Source: Dysidea avara
Taxonomy: Eukaryota > Porifera > Demospongiae > Dictyoceratida > Dysideidae
NCBI RefSeq assembly: GCF_963678975.1
Contig: NC_089285.1
Coordinates: 9,534,694 to 9,598,693 of the forward strand
Reading direction: 5' to 3'
Length of the DNA stretch: 64,000 bases
Positions within the stretch are counted from its first letter, which is position 1; the number at the start of each line of letters is the position of its first letter. Below are positions 24,538-35,892 of the stretch, one piece after another. A model generated the notes under the pieces. That model saw only the letters and a program-made list of their open reading frames with translations. It was not told the origin of the DNA and did not search any database. Both the position numbers and the translations under genes were made by a program.

Positions 24538-25107
24538 AACTGATAAGCGTGTGCGTCCTTATTCACTGTGCAGATGAACGCATATATAATTTATCCCGCT
24601 CCTCAATATTTTTATAAGCTTGCGTACTTCCAGACTTCAACGGCCCCACTCATCAGCACTGTTTTAAGTGCAAATGATTTTTTGTGGTTATACAAACGTC
24701 ACACACCGGATGTTTATCTAGTTGTGTATCTTATGTCCAAATTTGGAAGTACTGGCGTTTTCTATGGCGACGATATGAATGTCTCGAGCGGATGGTGTAA
24801 CTTTCCCCTGTAGTAAAAAGAAGAACGGATTACGCTACGTAGTAAAATATACTCCTACTACTAGAACAATTCTTTGTGAGTTCTTATACTAAGTTTCAGA
24901 CGCCTAGGGACTTGGGTGTTGAAGTTAGAGTGTTGTGAACAAACTTGCTTATATCAAGAAAGTACCGAAAAAAAAATTCGGTAACGCCCATTTATGGCAA
25001 TATATTAGCCATTCGATAATAAAGGGTTAAATGATGTTGGACTAAAGTTAAGGTTAGGATTTAAGGTTAAGACAAAATCTACAAAATTTATTCACTAGTT
25101 AGATATA

Positions 25108-25293
25108 ATGGGTGTTCTCATTGTTACTTATCCTCTTGACATACTCTTTCACCTACTTCGAGCAGGACGTTGTTTTAACTGCTTGAAACCTCAACACCGT
25201 GTGAAAGATTGTGAATCGACCAAGAAGTGTAAACACTGTAGCAGGAAACATCATCAGTCAATGTGCGATAAGACTGCTGGGGACAAGCCATAG
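25108..25293 (+). pseudogene. gag: BEL gag C-terminal zinc knuckle region
   Basis: LRAGRCFNCLKPQHRVKDC followed by CKHCSRKHHQSMC are the two closely spaced zinc-binding motifs characteristic of BEL/Pao gag C-termini, where they bind RNA. The upstream capsid part is missing; the 25031-25107 stretch shows only weak frame continuity. Confidence 0.82.
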
Positions 25294-25379
25294 GACCTTC
25301 TGAACCAGTGACTTCCACTGAAACAACGGCCAATAGTTCGAACACTACAAGGGAGGGAAAATTAATCTATTACAAACTG

Positions 25380-26130
25380 CTCATGCAGTAGCCTTCAACT
25401 ATGACACTGGAAGGACTATTAATTTCTGTGTCTTGTTTGATACAGGGAGTCAAAGGTCCTATGTGACTGACACTCTAGTTAGTCGTCTAAACCTCAAACC
25501 CTTCAAGAAGGAGAAGCTACAATTGAACACATTCGGTGAACCAGGTTTTAAAGGCATAAATTGTGATTTGGTGAAGGTCCATTTGCGGGCACCTGGCACA
25601 GGCGAAATCATACAATTACAAGCCTTGCAGTTTCCTACCATCTGCTCGTCTGTACCCAATGCAGTTAATCTCAACAACTTTCCTAAGTTGCTTTCACTTG
25701 ATTTAGCGGATCCACCCTCCAGTGCCCCTGAAGGTAATGACATTCTCATTGGATCAGACTACTATTGGACCTTTGTAGGTGAAGAAGTGATTCGAACAGA
25801 TGGTGGCCCTACAGTTGTCAAGAGTAAATTGGGATGGCTTTTGTCTGGGCCCACAATGACTTCTGATTCCCCTACCATTGTAGGGACACATTTAACTGTA
25901 TGTTAAAGAACCATGGCAACTACACAATTGGGTTCCAGTATTGGTAGTCTCACCGAGATTATAAGGTCATTTTGGGAGACTGAATATGTGGGTGTCAAGA
26001 AGATATGTAGTCTTGAGTCAAGTTCAGAGCTTTTCCTTAGCAATGTAAGGTTTCATGATAGGAGATATGAGGTTGGGCTTCCATGGCTCAGAGAGAAGGG
26101 CGAGGTTCCTCAACACTACAATTTGTGATT
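25380..26130 (+). pseudogene. pol: BEL/Pao aspartic protease (A17) and linker
   Basis: FDTGSQRSYVT holds the DTG active site. About 100 residues on, LIGSDYYWTF and KSKLGWLLSGP are the highly conserved BEL protease/linker blocks. A stop and frame change at 25906 separate the next piece (25913-26128). That piece carries FWETEYVGV and RRYEVGLPW, the usual bridge into RT. The protease would process the Gag-Pol polyprotein. Confidence 0.85.
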
Positions 26131-26149
26131 CAATAGGATTAAACACTTG

Positions 26150-27060
26150 TAGAGAAGATTGATCAAAGATCCTAATCTATTAAAGGAATATCAGTGTCTG
26201 ATTAGTGAGCAGCTCAATCTAGGTATTATAGAACCTGTTGATGATGAGAACTCTAACACGTCGTATGTTCACTACCTCCCGCACCACCCAGTAATTAAGC
26301 AGGATCGAAGCACCACTAAGGTGCAAATCTATGATGGATCTGCCTCTGCCAGTGATGACATTTCACTGAATGACTGTTTGCAAGTAGGACCAAACCTGAT
26401 CCCAAAACAATTTAATATGCTTATACAATTCCGTCATCACCGAGTTGCCCTGGTTGCTGATATTGAGAAGGCGTTTCTCATGGTAAGTGTTGCTGAGGAG
26501 GACAGAGACATGCTGAGGTTCCTGTGGATGAAAGACCCTCTCAAGGTGGACAGTGAGATAATCCAGTTTCGGTTCACGAGAATTGCATTTGGCTTGAGAC
26601 CCTCTCCAGCTATTTTAGGGGCTGTCATTTCCTTGCACTTAGCTAAATATCATAGGCCTTTGAGTTGTACAAGGTTGCAAAACACGTGATGTATCGGGGA
26701 GGATTCAATCTAAGGAAATGGAATTCAAATTCCTCAGAATTGAAGGCTTATTCGCCAAGCTGAGTGTGGATCTTCCAAGGCAACTACACAGAAGAATACC
26801 GATGAGCCCTCTCCTAGCAGTGGAAAGGATCTTTGTAAGTTGTTGGGGGTTAATTGGAATAGCTTGAATGATGAACTTACCTTTGAATTCAGTGGTCTTA
26901 TCCAGTTGTCCCATGAGCTTCCCAAGACAAAAAGATCAGTCTTAAGGTTAACTGCTAATTTGTTTGACCCGTTAGGTCTTCATGATCAGCTTGAAGGTTC
27001 TGTTTCAACGCCTTTGTACCAACCAAGTGAATTGGGACGAATTCTTGTCGGCTGAATTGA
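26150..27060 (+). pseudogene. pol: BEL/Pao reverse transcriptase, motif C deleted
   Basis: NLGIIEPV, YLPHHPV and the motif A region ADIEKAFLMV are clear, as is the later FGLRPSPA block. The sequence then jumps, near 26655, from HLAKYH to a segment coding LYKVAKHVMYRGGFNLRKWN, skipping the YVDD region. The catalytic Asp pair is therefore gone. Further frame changes follow near 26690 and 26840. Non-functional, but unmistakable as BEL RT. Confidence 0.85.
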
Positions 27061-27114
27061 CAAAGGAGTGGGAAACCATGGTAAGCGATTTTAAGGAACT
27101 TAGTAAGGTGAAGA

Positions 27115-28001
27115 TACCATGAGGCTATATTGTTGTTGATCAGTACCCTATTTCAGTTTTCCTTCATGGGTTAAGTGATGCATCTGAAAGGGCTTACGCA
27201 GCTGTTCTTTACCTTACCTCCAAATATCCCAATGGTCACACTGAGACTAGGCTACTTTGTAGCAATACCCAAGTGGTTCCTATCAGTAAACAAACAATTC
27301 CTCGCTTGGAATTATTGGGTGTCTTGATGTTATCTAGACTTGTATCTTCTGTTGCTGATTCTCTACCTACCCTTGATTGCATTTACCTCCAGATAGATTC
27401 GATGGTGGCATTACACTGGGTTCGCAATAAAAGAACATGGAAACCTTACGTTCAGAGTCACGTAAATGAAGTAAGAAAACTGACTGACAGCAAATGCTGG
27501 AATTATTGCCCAGGAATCCTGAACCCAGCAGATCTGCCTTCAAGAGGTTTAGGAACAAGAGAGCTTGTTGACTCCATTCTTTGGTGGACCGGACCCGAGT
27601 TTATTGGAAGGGAAGAAGTCATTCCACCCACTACTCCTGACATCGATTTTATAGCCAGCGCTGATTTTGAGTTGGCAAAGACGCAGCCTAACCTCACACA
27701 CTCCTTAGTTGCACCTACTGTACCTAACCAGTCTGGGCTGGCTACCTTGATCAATGTTGATCACTACAGCAGCATCGAAAGCTTGTTGCATGTCACAGCT
27801 TATGTGTTCAGATTTGTTGATGCCTTGAAAGGCAGGTGTGTAGACAAAGAGAGTTCAGTGGTGACAGCTGAGGAAATAAAAAGGGCAGAGAATATCTGGA
27901 TACAAACTGTACAACAAGGTTTCTTTGAAAGAGAGTTGAGTTATTTGTTGAAACCTGCAGGAGCCTGTCCTCTCCTGCTTGAACAGTTTGGACTTTATTA
28001 A
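27115..28001 (+). pseudogene. pol: BEL/Pao RNase H and linker to integrase
   Basis: RNase H carboxylates appear in order: SDAS (about 27177), IPRLELLG (about 27298), QIDSMVALHWV (about 27391) and NPADLPSRG (about 27526). RNase H removes the RNA template during reverse transcription. The region after it (WWTGPEF, LLHVTAYVFRF) is the conserved BEL connector to integrase. The frame is open from 27273 to 28001, the longest surviving stretch of this pol. Confidence 0.87.
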
Positions 28002-28187
28002 ACTTCTACGATGCCGGGGAAGAGTAAACAGTCTCTTTCCAGTAAGAACCCACTGCTCTTACCATGTAGACATCCCCTTGTAACCTTATTAATACGCCAT
28101 ACACACGAACTAGCTAAACACAGTGGAGTGAGCCAAACACTCATCTTACCCAGGGAGAAGTATTGGGTGTTAAAGGACCGTCAAGTA
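28002..28187 (+). pseudogene. pol: BEL integrase zinc domain, first half (HH)
   Basis: After a frameshift near 28001, the frame gives LVTLLIRHTHELAKHSGVSQ and PREKYWVLKDRQV, the two-His half of the HHCC motif. It stops exactly at the GTA where the Academ-like element begins. The two Cys (SCLVCRRIEG) lie beyond the insertion at about 38490. Confidence 0.88.
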
Positions 28188-28486
28188 TAGTCAGGTGGCT
28201 TAGTGGAATTATTGTTACAGGGCGGATAAAAGCACCAATTTTTTTGTACAGCTAGTTTATGATGTACTTATTAACATTAGCCTAGGAGCCTACTGCAATT
28301 TTTTTGTTTACTCCGAGAATAACAAGATGGCTGCCATTATTAGCCAGAAAAACGTTTTTTCACTGTTAAGTTTGAAAAAACAAATTTACTAAATTACTGA
28401 CATTAGAATACTATAATAGATGTAACAATAGGTTACTAAGATACATACATAACTGTCACAATGGTACAAAGTAACAAAAATAAATG

Positions 28487-30253
28487 TTAGCATGTAGTTT
28501 GTTCATTTTCGCTTCTGTGTTTATTGCATTTACAATTACAAAGTGGTGAGCAGACTAGATTAGCTTTTGCACATTTGCATGCTGTGCATTCTCCTTTGCA
28601 AAAACATTTAATGAGCTCACTGCATGCTTTAGATACCTCTGGAATAGTAAGCCAAACTGGCACCCAAGACTGTGACAGCGGATCCTTTGACCACCCAAAA
28701 TCTTCTGGAGATGGAATCATCTGCTGCACTTGAGTGCTGGTAGTCCATATTCCAGCTTGGTAAACTGCTCGTTTAACATGTTGATGAAGTGCATCTTGCG
28801 TTGGTGGTATCATGTCCATTTTTCTGTTCTTATGACAAAATAATTCTTCTCTTGCGTCATTAACAGACATTAGGTGGCAGGTTTTACTGTATAGAACAAC
28901 TATTAGCCTCTCAATTCTCTGGAAATGCTCCGAGTCAGAATCTAAATGCTCAAACGGGTGGGTAGCCAGAAACTCAAATGTCTCAGTGACTTCTTCATAT
29001 GCCTGCCAAGCTTGCCATGCTGATTTCTTGCCTTTGCCTCTGAATGCAGATGTAGTGTCGCAGCCAGTTAGAGCATGAAATATTGGTAGTGCTTGTGCTC
29101 TTTCCTTACCAAGGTAAGTACAGATGGCATTAATACTATATAATCTGAAATTCTTGCCTGTACCAAAGGTAACCCAGATATCAGCAAGAGGATTAGTTAC
29201 TGTCAGTTTGAAGAATACACCAGCAAGAATAACAATAACATCAGTGTCCACGGTACGTACTGTCTTAAGTCCTTGCTCCAATGCATGTGATATGTGCACA
29301 ACAACTCTGGTGTCTGCTTCCTCATGGTTGCAGTCTGGCATCACAGAGTTGGTTTGGCCCACAGATACTACAGATTCATCAGATGTCACATACACAACCT
29401 TGTTGGGTGGAAAAGTGGACTTAGCAACTTTAGATGTGAGGAAGGAGAACAGTTCCTTTTTGTTCCTTGGGTCACGTAGGAAATCTGCCCAATTGCCAGG
29501 CAGTTTAGTTTGACCAGATACCTTTCTTCGCACACCCTTGCCTCTCTTTTCCCTTGTAGACTCCTTTAAACTGTTTGGAAGGTATGTGTCCCACACAAGG
29601 TCTATTCTTATGGAGTTTTGTAACTGTTTAGTCAAGTAAGGGGATAAAAACCTGATCTGCATACTCTTCAAAGTTACACACTAAATTGGTGGGAAGAAAG
29701 TGCACAATAACTGCACCATCTAGCACTGTGCATTCATATGTTTGAGGGGATCAGATAGCCCTGACTGTCCAATGCAATTCAGCAAATCTGACTTAGAGTT
29801 TGATAAATGCAGTTTTCCCAAATCTGAGAGAGCAGGGGGAAAGGACTGAATCTCGTGGGCAAAGAACTCCTTTAAGTCTCTGTCACGGCTTTGCATGGAG
29901 ATGTACAACTGGCCAAACAGTGCTACATTATTCTGAAGCATTTTAAACTTCTTTCCTTGCTTAGAAATAGCTTTTGGCTGAGGTCTTTTGAAAAGTGCAA
30001 ATGAGTTTTTCTTGATTGGCTGATGTATAGACACAGAGCGACCTTCAATAACTTTTTTTACAAAGTCTTGATACTGTGTGGTACCAGTATCTTCTAACGC
30101 ACGCAGGGCAGCTGTGACTGAATCATCTACACAGTTACGGTTATCAAGTGTTACTAGCTCTGGAAAATCATCTAGGAAAGGATTTCCAATTTTGATGAAT
30201 GTATTAAAGAGGCTATTAACCTGCTTTTGAAAGGTTGTCTGAGCTGAGAGACC
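28487..30253 (-). pseudogene. Academ-like transposase, C-terminal half
   Basis: Coding begins directly after the Ginger1 target duplication (codons for LSAQTTFQKQ, about 30252-30223) and runs to 28487. Frame changes occur near 29735 and 29645. Conserved-looking blocks: NCVDDSV, KNSFALFKRPQ, FAHEIQSFPP, HEEADTRVVVH, VDTDVIVILAG, LTGCDTTSAFRGKGK. The paired Asp/Glu pattern (EADT...DTDV...GCDT) resembles PIN/XPG-like nuclease folds. The end is a Cys cluster (CKGECTACKC...CSPLCNCKC), probably zinc-binding. I recognise this protein type from many invertebrate genomes, where it is usually unnamed. The role as transposase or helper nuclease is inferred. Confidence 0.75.
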
Positions 30254-30382
30254 TGTAACAAAATATTTGGTCCGGGTGCATAAACGGTCCGGCCAGACCA
30301 AATATGTTCGACATAAATGGTCCGGCCGGACCATCTATGACGACATAAATGGTCCTACCCAAACATAAATGGTCCGGGTTAC
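30254..30382. repeat. Ginger1 left terminal repeat array
   Basis: Contains at least four GGTCC-type boxes, usually next to CATAAATGG. One is the perfect 14-bp palindrome GGTCCGGCCGGACC (30319-30332). The right end (about 35740-35892) has the same boxes, including the palindrome at 35818-35831. The boxes are candidate transposase-binding sites. Confidence 0.85.
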
Positions 30383-30848
30383 CAAACTAAACTGCAACGA
30401 CTATTTGCCACCGTACAGTCGACAAGAATAGCTATATACACCAAATATAGGTTAGCCTCATCTCTTTGAAGCGGTGCCTTCAAAGAAATCTCGCAAAATC
30501 TCTCAGCATGCTGACATAAACTAAATCCAATAGATATCTCAGTACTGCTTAGTTAGCTCAAATAGCAGACAGAGTTGGAGTGTATAGACTGTATAACTGG
30601 TTGTTGCGGCCGTATCTTGTTGGTATAGGGAGTCTGGTAGTTAGCTTATACAGCATATCCGGCTAAGGAGCAAGATTCGATACGACGCAGTCGCGTGCCG
30701 GTGTTCAATTTACTGACTGAGGATCCGTGGCTATACTGCAGCTACAGCAGGACTATATACTAGCTCTAACGAACACGAAAGGCTCAGAGATCAAGTTTAG
30801 AGTGAATAATCTGCAACTTGAAGTGGCGCAAGTTGCTTGCTTCCAGTG

Positions 30849-33800
30849 ATGGCTCATAATACTGATAAGGAGGATAACCATTTCGAGGACGAATTGGAAA
30901 CTGACACACTAGAAGATGTTTATGTTTATGTGACAAGGAAGCAGTATAGAGAAGGCCTTACTCAAAATCAGAAGCGAATTGTAAGAAGAAAGGCAGCAAA
31001 CTTTTGTGTGGTTGATGGAGAATTGGTGTTTAGAAAAAAACATAAAGGAAAGGATGAGGTGTGGCTATAGTGCACATACATGCATGTATATGTAGCCATA
31101 TCATTTCTTAATTTGCATGTTCAGGTGCAACAAGTTCGATACATTAGAGAAAGAAAGGAACAGCTTAGGATTGTACAAGCTTGTCATGGAGATCAGACCT
31201 CTGGCCATCTTGGATACAGGAAGACACTGGCAAGAATTACTGAGAGGTTTATGTGGAAAGGGGTATCTAAGGATGCTAAAGAAATTGTAAGATGCACTCT
31301 GCATGAGTATGTAATACAAATGTGATGCCATATCTTGTACGGAATGCATAGGTGCAACGATGTGATATTTGCCAGCATGTGAACAGAAAGCTAGAAACTA
31401 TTGCCCCTGCACTGAATCCTGTACCAGTCAAGGCTCCCTGGTATCATCTAGGCGTAGATTTTGTTGGCCCAGTTGCATATCAGTCTCCAGCAGGTATGTA
31501 TACAGTAAAAGCATGCAATGGCTCTGTAAAGATTAATGGTGAGATCTGTGGCAAACATATTATATTAATATAGTGACCATCACTAAAATATAATATAGCT
31601 ATTGGCATTCACTTGTCACAGGTATCACCATGCACTTACTTTTCACAGTGCATGCATGAATCAGCATCAATTATTATTATTTATTCTGTAAAAATTGCAC
31701 ACATTTTTTTGCAGGAAATCGCTATATTTTAACAGTTATTGACTACTTCACAAAGTGGGCAGAGGCCATAGCTACCCCGGACAAAAGTGCATTTCAAGTA
31801 GCTAATTCTCTATTTAAGGTATCTATATACGTAGCTTTATGTAAATGATATCTATTTATAGATCTGTGTTTTATTATAGATTTTCATGAGGATGGGAATT
31901 CCTAGAGTCATCACAACAGATCAGGGAACAGAATTTAACAACCACCTTGATAAACGAATGATGTCATTGCTCCAGATTGATCACAGATTAACAACTGCTT
32001 ATCATCCGCAGGTATAATTTTCTTGCATTGGTGTCCGTAGCAATTATACAACTACATTGTTATTATATCATATACAGATTGTCGATTAAGTATATATATT
32101 TCCCTTAGGCCAATGGCTTGGTTGAACGATTTAACCAGACACTACAGAACATGATTGTGAAATTTATTGATCATAAGAAAGAGCAATGGGAAGACTTTTT
32201 GAATACATGTGTTTATAGCTATAATACCTCCAAACAAGAATCTACACAATACTCACCATTTGAACTCATGTTTGCACGAAAGCCAGTGCTACCGGTTGAC
32301 ATTAATACCGAAAAGAAAGATCCTGATGTACTGTTAACGGATTTTTGCAAAGCAGAAGATCCTTCTCTACTTAATGAGCTTCATCATGCTAAGCAAGCAA
32401 CACTTAATGCTGCAAAGGTTAACATTCTGAAAGCACAACAAAGACAAAAAGAACAGTATGATAAGAGAAACTATAAGCCAGGTATGTAATATATATCTAA
32501 AGATACGCCAGTTCAATTTCTTTATGTAGGAGCTTATGCTGTAGGAGCCAAAATGCTTATTAGAGATAATAAAAGGAAGAAAAGGAAGGGAGGAAAACTG
32601 GATTACAGATGGCTTGGTCCTTATGAAATTGTAAAATCACTAGGAAAAGGTCTCTACAGTTTAAAAGGAGTTGAAAATCCTGAAAAGGTCATTGAAAGAG
32701 TGCATGGCACTCGTCTCAAGCCTTATATGTCTCCAATACAGCCAATACCTCCTAAAGTAAGTTAACTGAATATTTGACATTACTTCTACCTTGGTTACCT
32801 CTTCTGTTTATGTTTAGAGTCCAACTGCAGTAGATGCATCTACCAGTTCTGGTACATCATATTCCGATTCATCAAGCAAAAATCAAAAATTTAAGGATTG
32901 TGAAGGTATTTATTTATATAATACATTCAGTTAAGGATGTACACCCTGTCTTACTAATACTGTATGCATAATTGTGTGTATCTGCATAAATTATGTGTAT
33001 AGATAAATTTATAAGTTATTTGTTTGTAGTAAACCGACTGCAAGATCAACAAATGGAATCTGACAGTACTGCAAGAAATTCTAATTCACCTGTGCCACTT
33101 CCTTCATTAAGCCAAGGAATAAGCAAGGAGCACTCTGATGGTATATGTGTATATTTATTGAATTATACTTCAAGGTGTGCACATCGTACTTATTTCATTT
33201 AGTTGTACAGGATAGCCAGGAAGTTAACAGTATAATTCAAGTTAGCACACCTCTTTGTATGGAAGAGTTTGTTCCTGAACTACTTCCAAGTGGCACTCGA
33301 ATTTCACCAATTTGTGGGACTAAGAAAGGAGATACACAGCTTAGTGCTACACCTAAATCACCTGGTAGGTGTTTCAACAAATTTCTGTATTATTTTGATT
33401 CATCACAAATTACAGAGAATAGAATTGTAGATGCAATTTTTGATTCGCCTAAAGGAGTTACTAAATGTAAAAGATTACTGCAGTTTTCTAGTCCTGATAA
33501 GAATTGTCCTGTTCTTGTGAAACCACAGAGGAAGCGCAAATTGCTGAAAGATGTTTTTAAAACTGTAAGTTTGGCATATTCATCTGCATAATGGTGCTGC
33601 TACATGTGGCACATTGTACAGAATGAGAGTGCTTGCAAGAAGGTAAAGAGTGATCCAGTGAAGGAGATTCATAAGAATGACTGTGAGATGGATACAGGAT
33701 CCACTAATAATGCAGAGGTATAATAACAATGCTATACAGTAGTTATACAGCTATACATTATGCTACATGGAGCACATGTATAATGAATATATGTTATGTA

Positions 33801-35150
33801 TGTATGCACAAAATATTATCATGTGTTTTATTCCTCAAGAAACAGCTTACTAAGATTTGGAATGGAAAACCATGTCATGTTGTTAAAGCAAGGATAGGTA
33901 GAAATGCAGTTCACCACGGAAGTTCCACAGCCTAAAACCAAATCAAGATGTAAATGATGAGGTTCATTAATGTCTGACATGTATGTGCTTATTTAAATGT
34001 ATTAAATTCCAAAGATAATCCATACATACCTTGAACTGTTATCAAATATCCAAGGAAATACTTTTGCCATGATTTCTCAGACACTATCTTGCATACTCAG
34101 CCATACCTCTGCTGGGAAGCATTCACACCTATTGTCTAAGGTACAGTTACAATGACGGTTAGTAACATTTTGCACACAATAACAAAGTAATTAAGCTATG
34201 TATAATTATTGCAATGAGAGTTGTTCCCTTGGTTGCTAGGAATCATTGAGCACGTATAAGTACATTGGAGGATGCTACAACCAAGGTAGTAACCATTGGA
34301 TTCTCATTGTAAGTCTGCTCATCAGTAACATTGTCATCTGTTACGCTATTATGTTTTTAGGCTATGGACTTGGAGCAGAAAAGCTTTTATTATCTTGATC
34401 CCTATGGACCTTCACGGTCAAGCCGTGGTGCATTTGCTGCTGTAAAGTTAGTTAGTTACATGGCAAATAAGTTTTTTGGCATACACGTTACTTGAAAATG
34501 TGACTTCAATTGCTGAACACCTGTTTATACAGGAATTACTTCAAGAGAAGGGGTGAAATATTAGGAAAGGACCATTTAGACATCACTAAGTTTGAGTTGA
34601 AGCAGCTGAAGAGAAAGCTTCAGTATGATACCTCCAACTGTGGTGTATACTGCATGAAGGTATAATCATACAATCATTATAAGTATAGCATTATAGTTTT
34701 TTGTTAGATGGCTGAGCAGCTGTTTCTATCAGGAAGCATTGAAGAAAATAGCCTGTGCAGAATGAATACTACACAAGCACGGATTGATATAGGTGTTGCA
34801 TTGCTTTCATACTCAGGTACTATAGTACATAATGACCTCTAGCTACAAACGAATGTGCCTGCATTATGGTATTTGATATACACATTCTATAGTTGATATG
34901 ACCGAAAGGTGTATAATGTGTGGTGCAGGGGAACAAAGTATAAGTCATCCACAATATGTTGATTGGGTAAGACTAATACACAATAATATATGCACATTTT
35001 AATGTATTTTTACAGGTACGATGTGATAAATGTAAGCAATGGTCACACATCATCTGTACCAACCTGAAGCCTGAAGAGGCCAAGAATGTAAAAACTTTTT
35101 CATGCCACGAATGCTCCCAGGACATTCACCAGATTAATGACTTTGAATAA
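30849..35150 (+). CDS. Ginger1 transposase: integrase-GPY/F-Ulp1-PHD
   Basis: Exons (GT/AG, compatible phases): 30849-31058, 31125-31286, 31352-31493, 31715-31818, 31880-32011, 32109-32481, 32530-32756, 32818-32905, 33030-33140, 33203-33364, 33416-33564, 33622-33717, 33840-about 33897, 34015-34140, 34240-34308, 34361-34446, 34533-34659, 34708-34816, 34893-34966, 35016-35150; about 910 residues. Only the 33897/34015 junction is uncertain. An HHCC zinc domain (exons 2-3) precedes the integrase core: Asp at 31457 (GVDFVGP), Asp at 31919 (TTDQGTEF), Glu at 32124 (NGLVERF). Next come GPY/F (WLGPYEI), a Ser-rich linker and a C48 (Ulp1-like) protease: His 34294 (NHW), Asp in YYLDPYG, Cys 34639 (SNCGVYC). 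A C-terminal PHD finger ends the protein. The integrase would catalyse transposition; the PHD may read histone tails and the protease may act on SUMO-like tags. Confidence 0.9.
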
Positions 35151-35739
35151 TTGCAACCATGCCATGTATCTTTATAGCTACAGTGCTTTAGCATTATAAT
35201 CTTATTTTAATAGCAAAATTCACCTGTGGAAAATTGTAACAGAATTAGCTACGTAGCAAGATATGAGTAACTATACCTAACATAGCTACAGTTAATTATT
35301 ATTAGCTGTGCCAGAATATAGCTACACTGCATGTTAATTCGAAAATATGAACTTCATACACTGTAGATAACACCTGTGGCAACTTGTATGAATCTCATAC
35401 ATGTAGCTATGATTTGTATGATCTTCATGCAAGTTGGCACAGGAGTCATCCACTCGAATTAACAGTGTAATTATTCTAATCACAAATTGTTCTGGAATAG
35501 AAACTACAGTATAGTACACCATAGTTGTTTATGCTAGCAGAGACGTTCTACTATAGGGTCGGCTATATTATGCTCAGTCCAGGTACTGGTATTGATATAG
35601 CTTTCTTGTAGCAAAGCCACGGCATCAGGCATGCGTTTGTGGACGCTTAGTTACGGTGTCAGAGGGATCCCTGGTGGCACAGTGGCGGAATACTTGAGGT
35701 AGGGAGTGCCGTTATGGCCGGCTAATGAAAGACTGGAGG
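35151..35739. other. 3' non-coding part of Ginger1
   Basis: No coding exon. At 35331-35466 there is a smaller inverted repeat (TGTTAATTCGA facing TCGAATTAACA) with further internal symmetry (CACCTGTGGCAACTTG facing CAAGTTGGCACAGG). It is either a MITE inside the Ginger1 or a transcript-end structure. Confidence 0.6.
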
Positions 35740-35892
35740 CGGACCATTTATGTTCAGGCCGGACCATTTTTGCACAGACATGTATGGTCTGGGGGGACCA
35801 GTTATGCATGCACAAATGGTCCGGCCGGACCATTTATGACAGCATAAATGGTCCGGCCGGTAGTTTTTGCCCGGACCATCGGTGCGTTGACA
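35740..35892. repeat. Ginger1 right terminal repeat array
   Basis: Boxes GGACCATTT(A/T)TG recur at about 35741, 35761 and 35827, with ATGGTCCGGCCGG at 35816 and 35848. The end reads CGTTGACA before the GACC duplication. Read outward on the minus strand it explains the spurious last residues of the interrupted Academ-like frame. Confidence 0.85.

Larger units (their letters stand above)
21861..25030 (+). mobile_element. piggyBac DNA transposon
   Basis: Both ends are TTAA followed by CCC (TTAACCC at 21861; GGGTTAA ending 25030), the hallmark of piggyBac. Subterminal inverted repeats match over about 35 bp: CCTTTATTATCGATTGGC (21899) against the reverse complement of GCCATTCGATAATAAAGG (25009). 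On the left an extra ~33 bp separates TTAACCC from this block. The element carries one multi-exon transposase gene on the plus strand. Confidence 0.9.
30254..35892 (+). mobile_element. Ginger1-type DNA transposon, complete
   Basis: Ends are TGT...ACA (TGTAACAAAATATTTGG at left; right end, inward, TGTCAACGCACCGATGG), then GGTCCGGG on both sides. GACC is duplicated at 30250-30253 and 35893-35896. Removing the element plus one GACC makes the surrounding Academ-like frame continuous. Inside is a ~20-exon plus-strand gene for a gypsy-type integrase with GPY/F, Ulp1-like protease and PHD finger. TGT...ACA ends, a 4-bp duplication and this domain order are what is known for Ginger1. It is 5639 bp and nearly free of visible decay. 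Confidence 0.93.

Noticed and set aside
29124..29513. 129-codon plus-strand ORF
   Set aside because: Antisense shadow of the Academ-like transposase, which shows conserved blocks on the minus strand.
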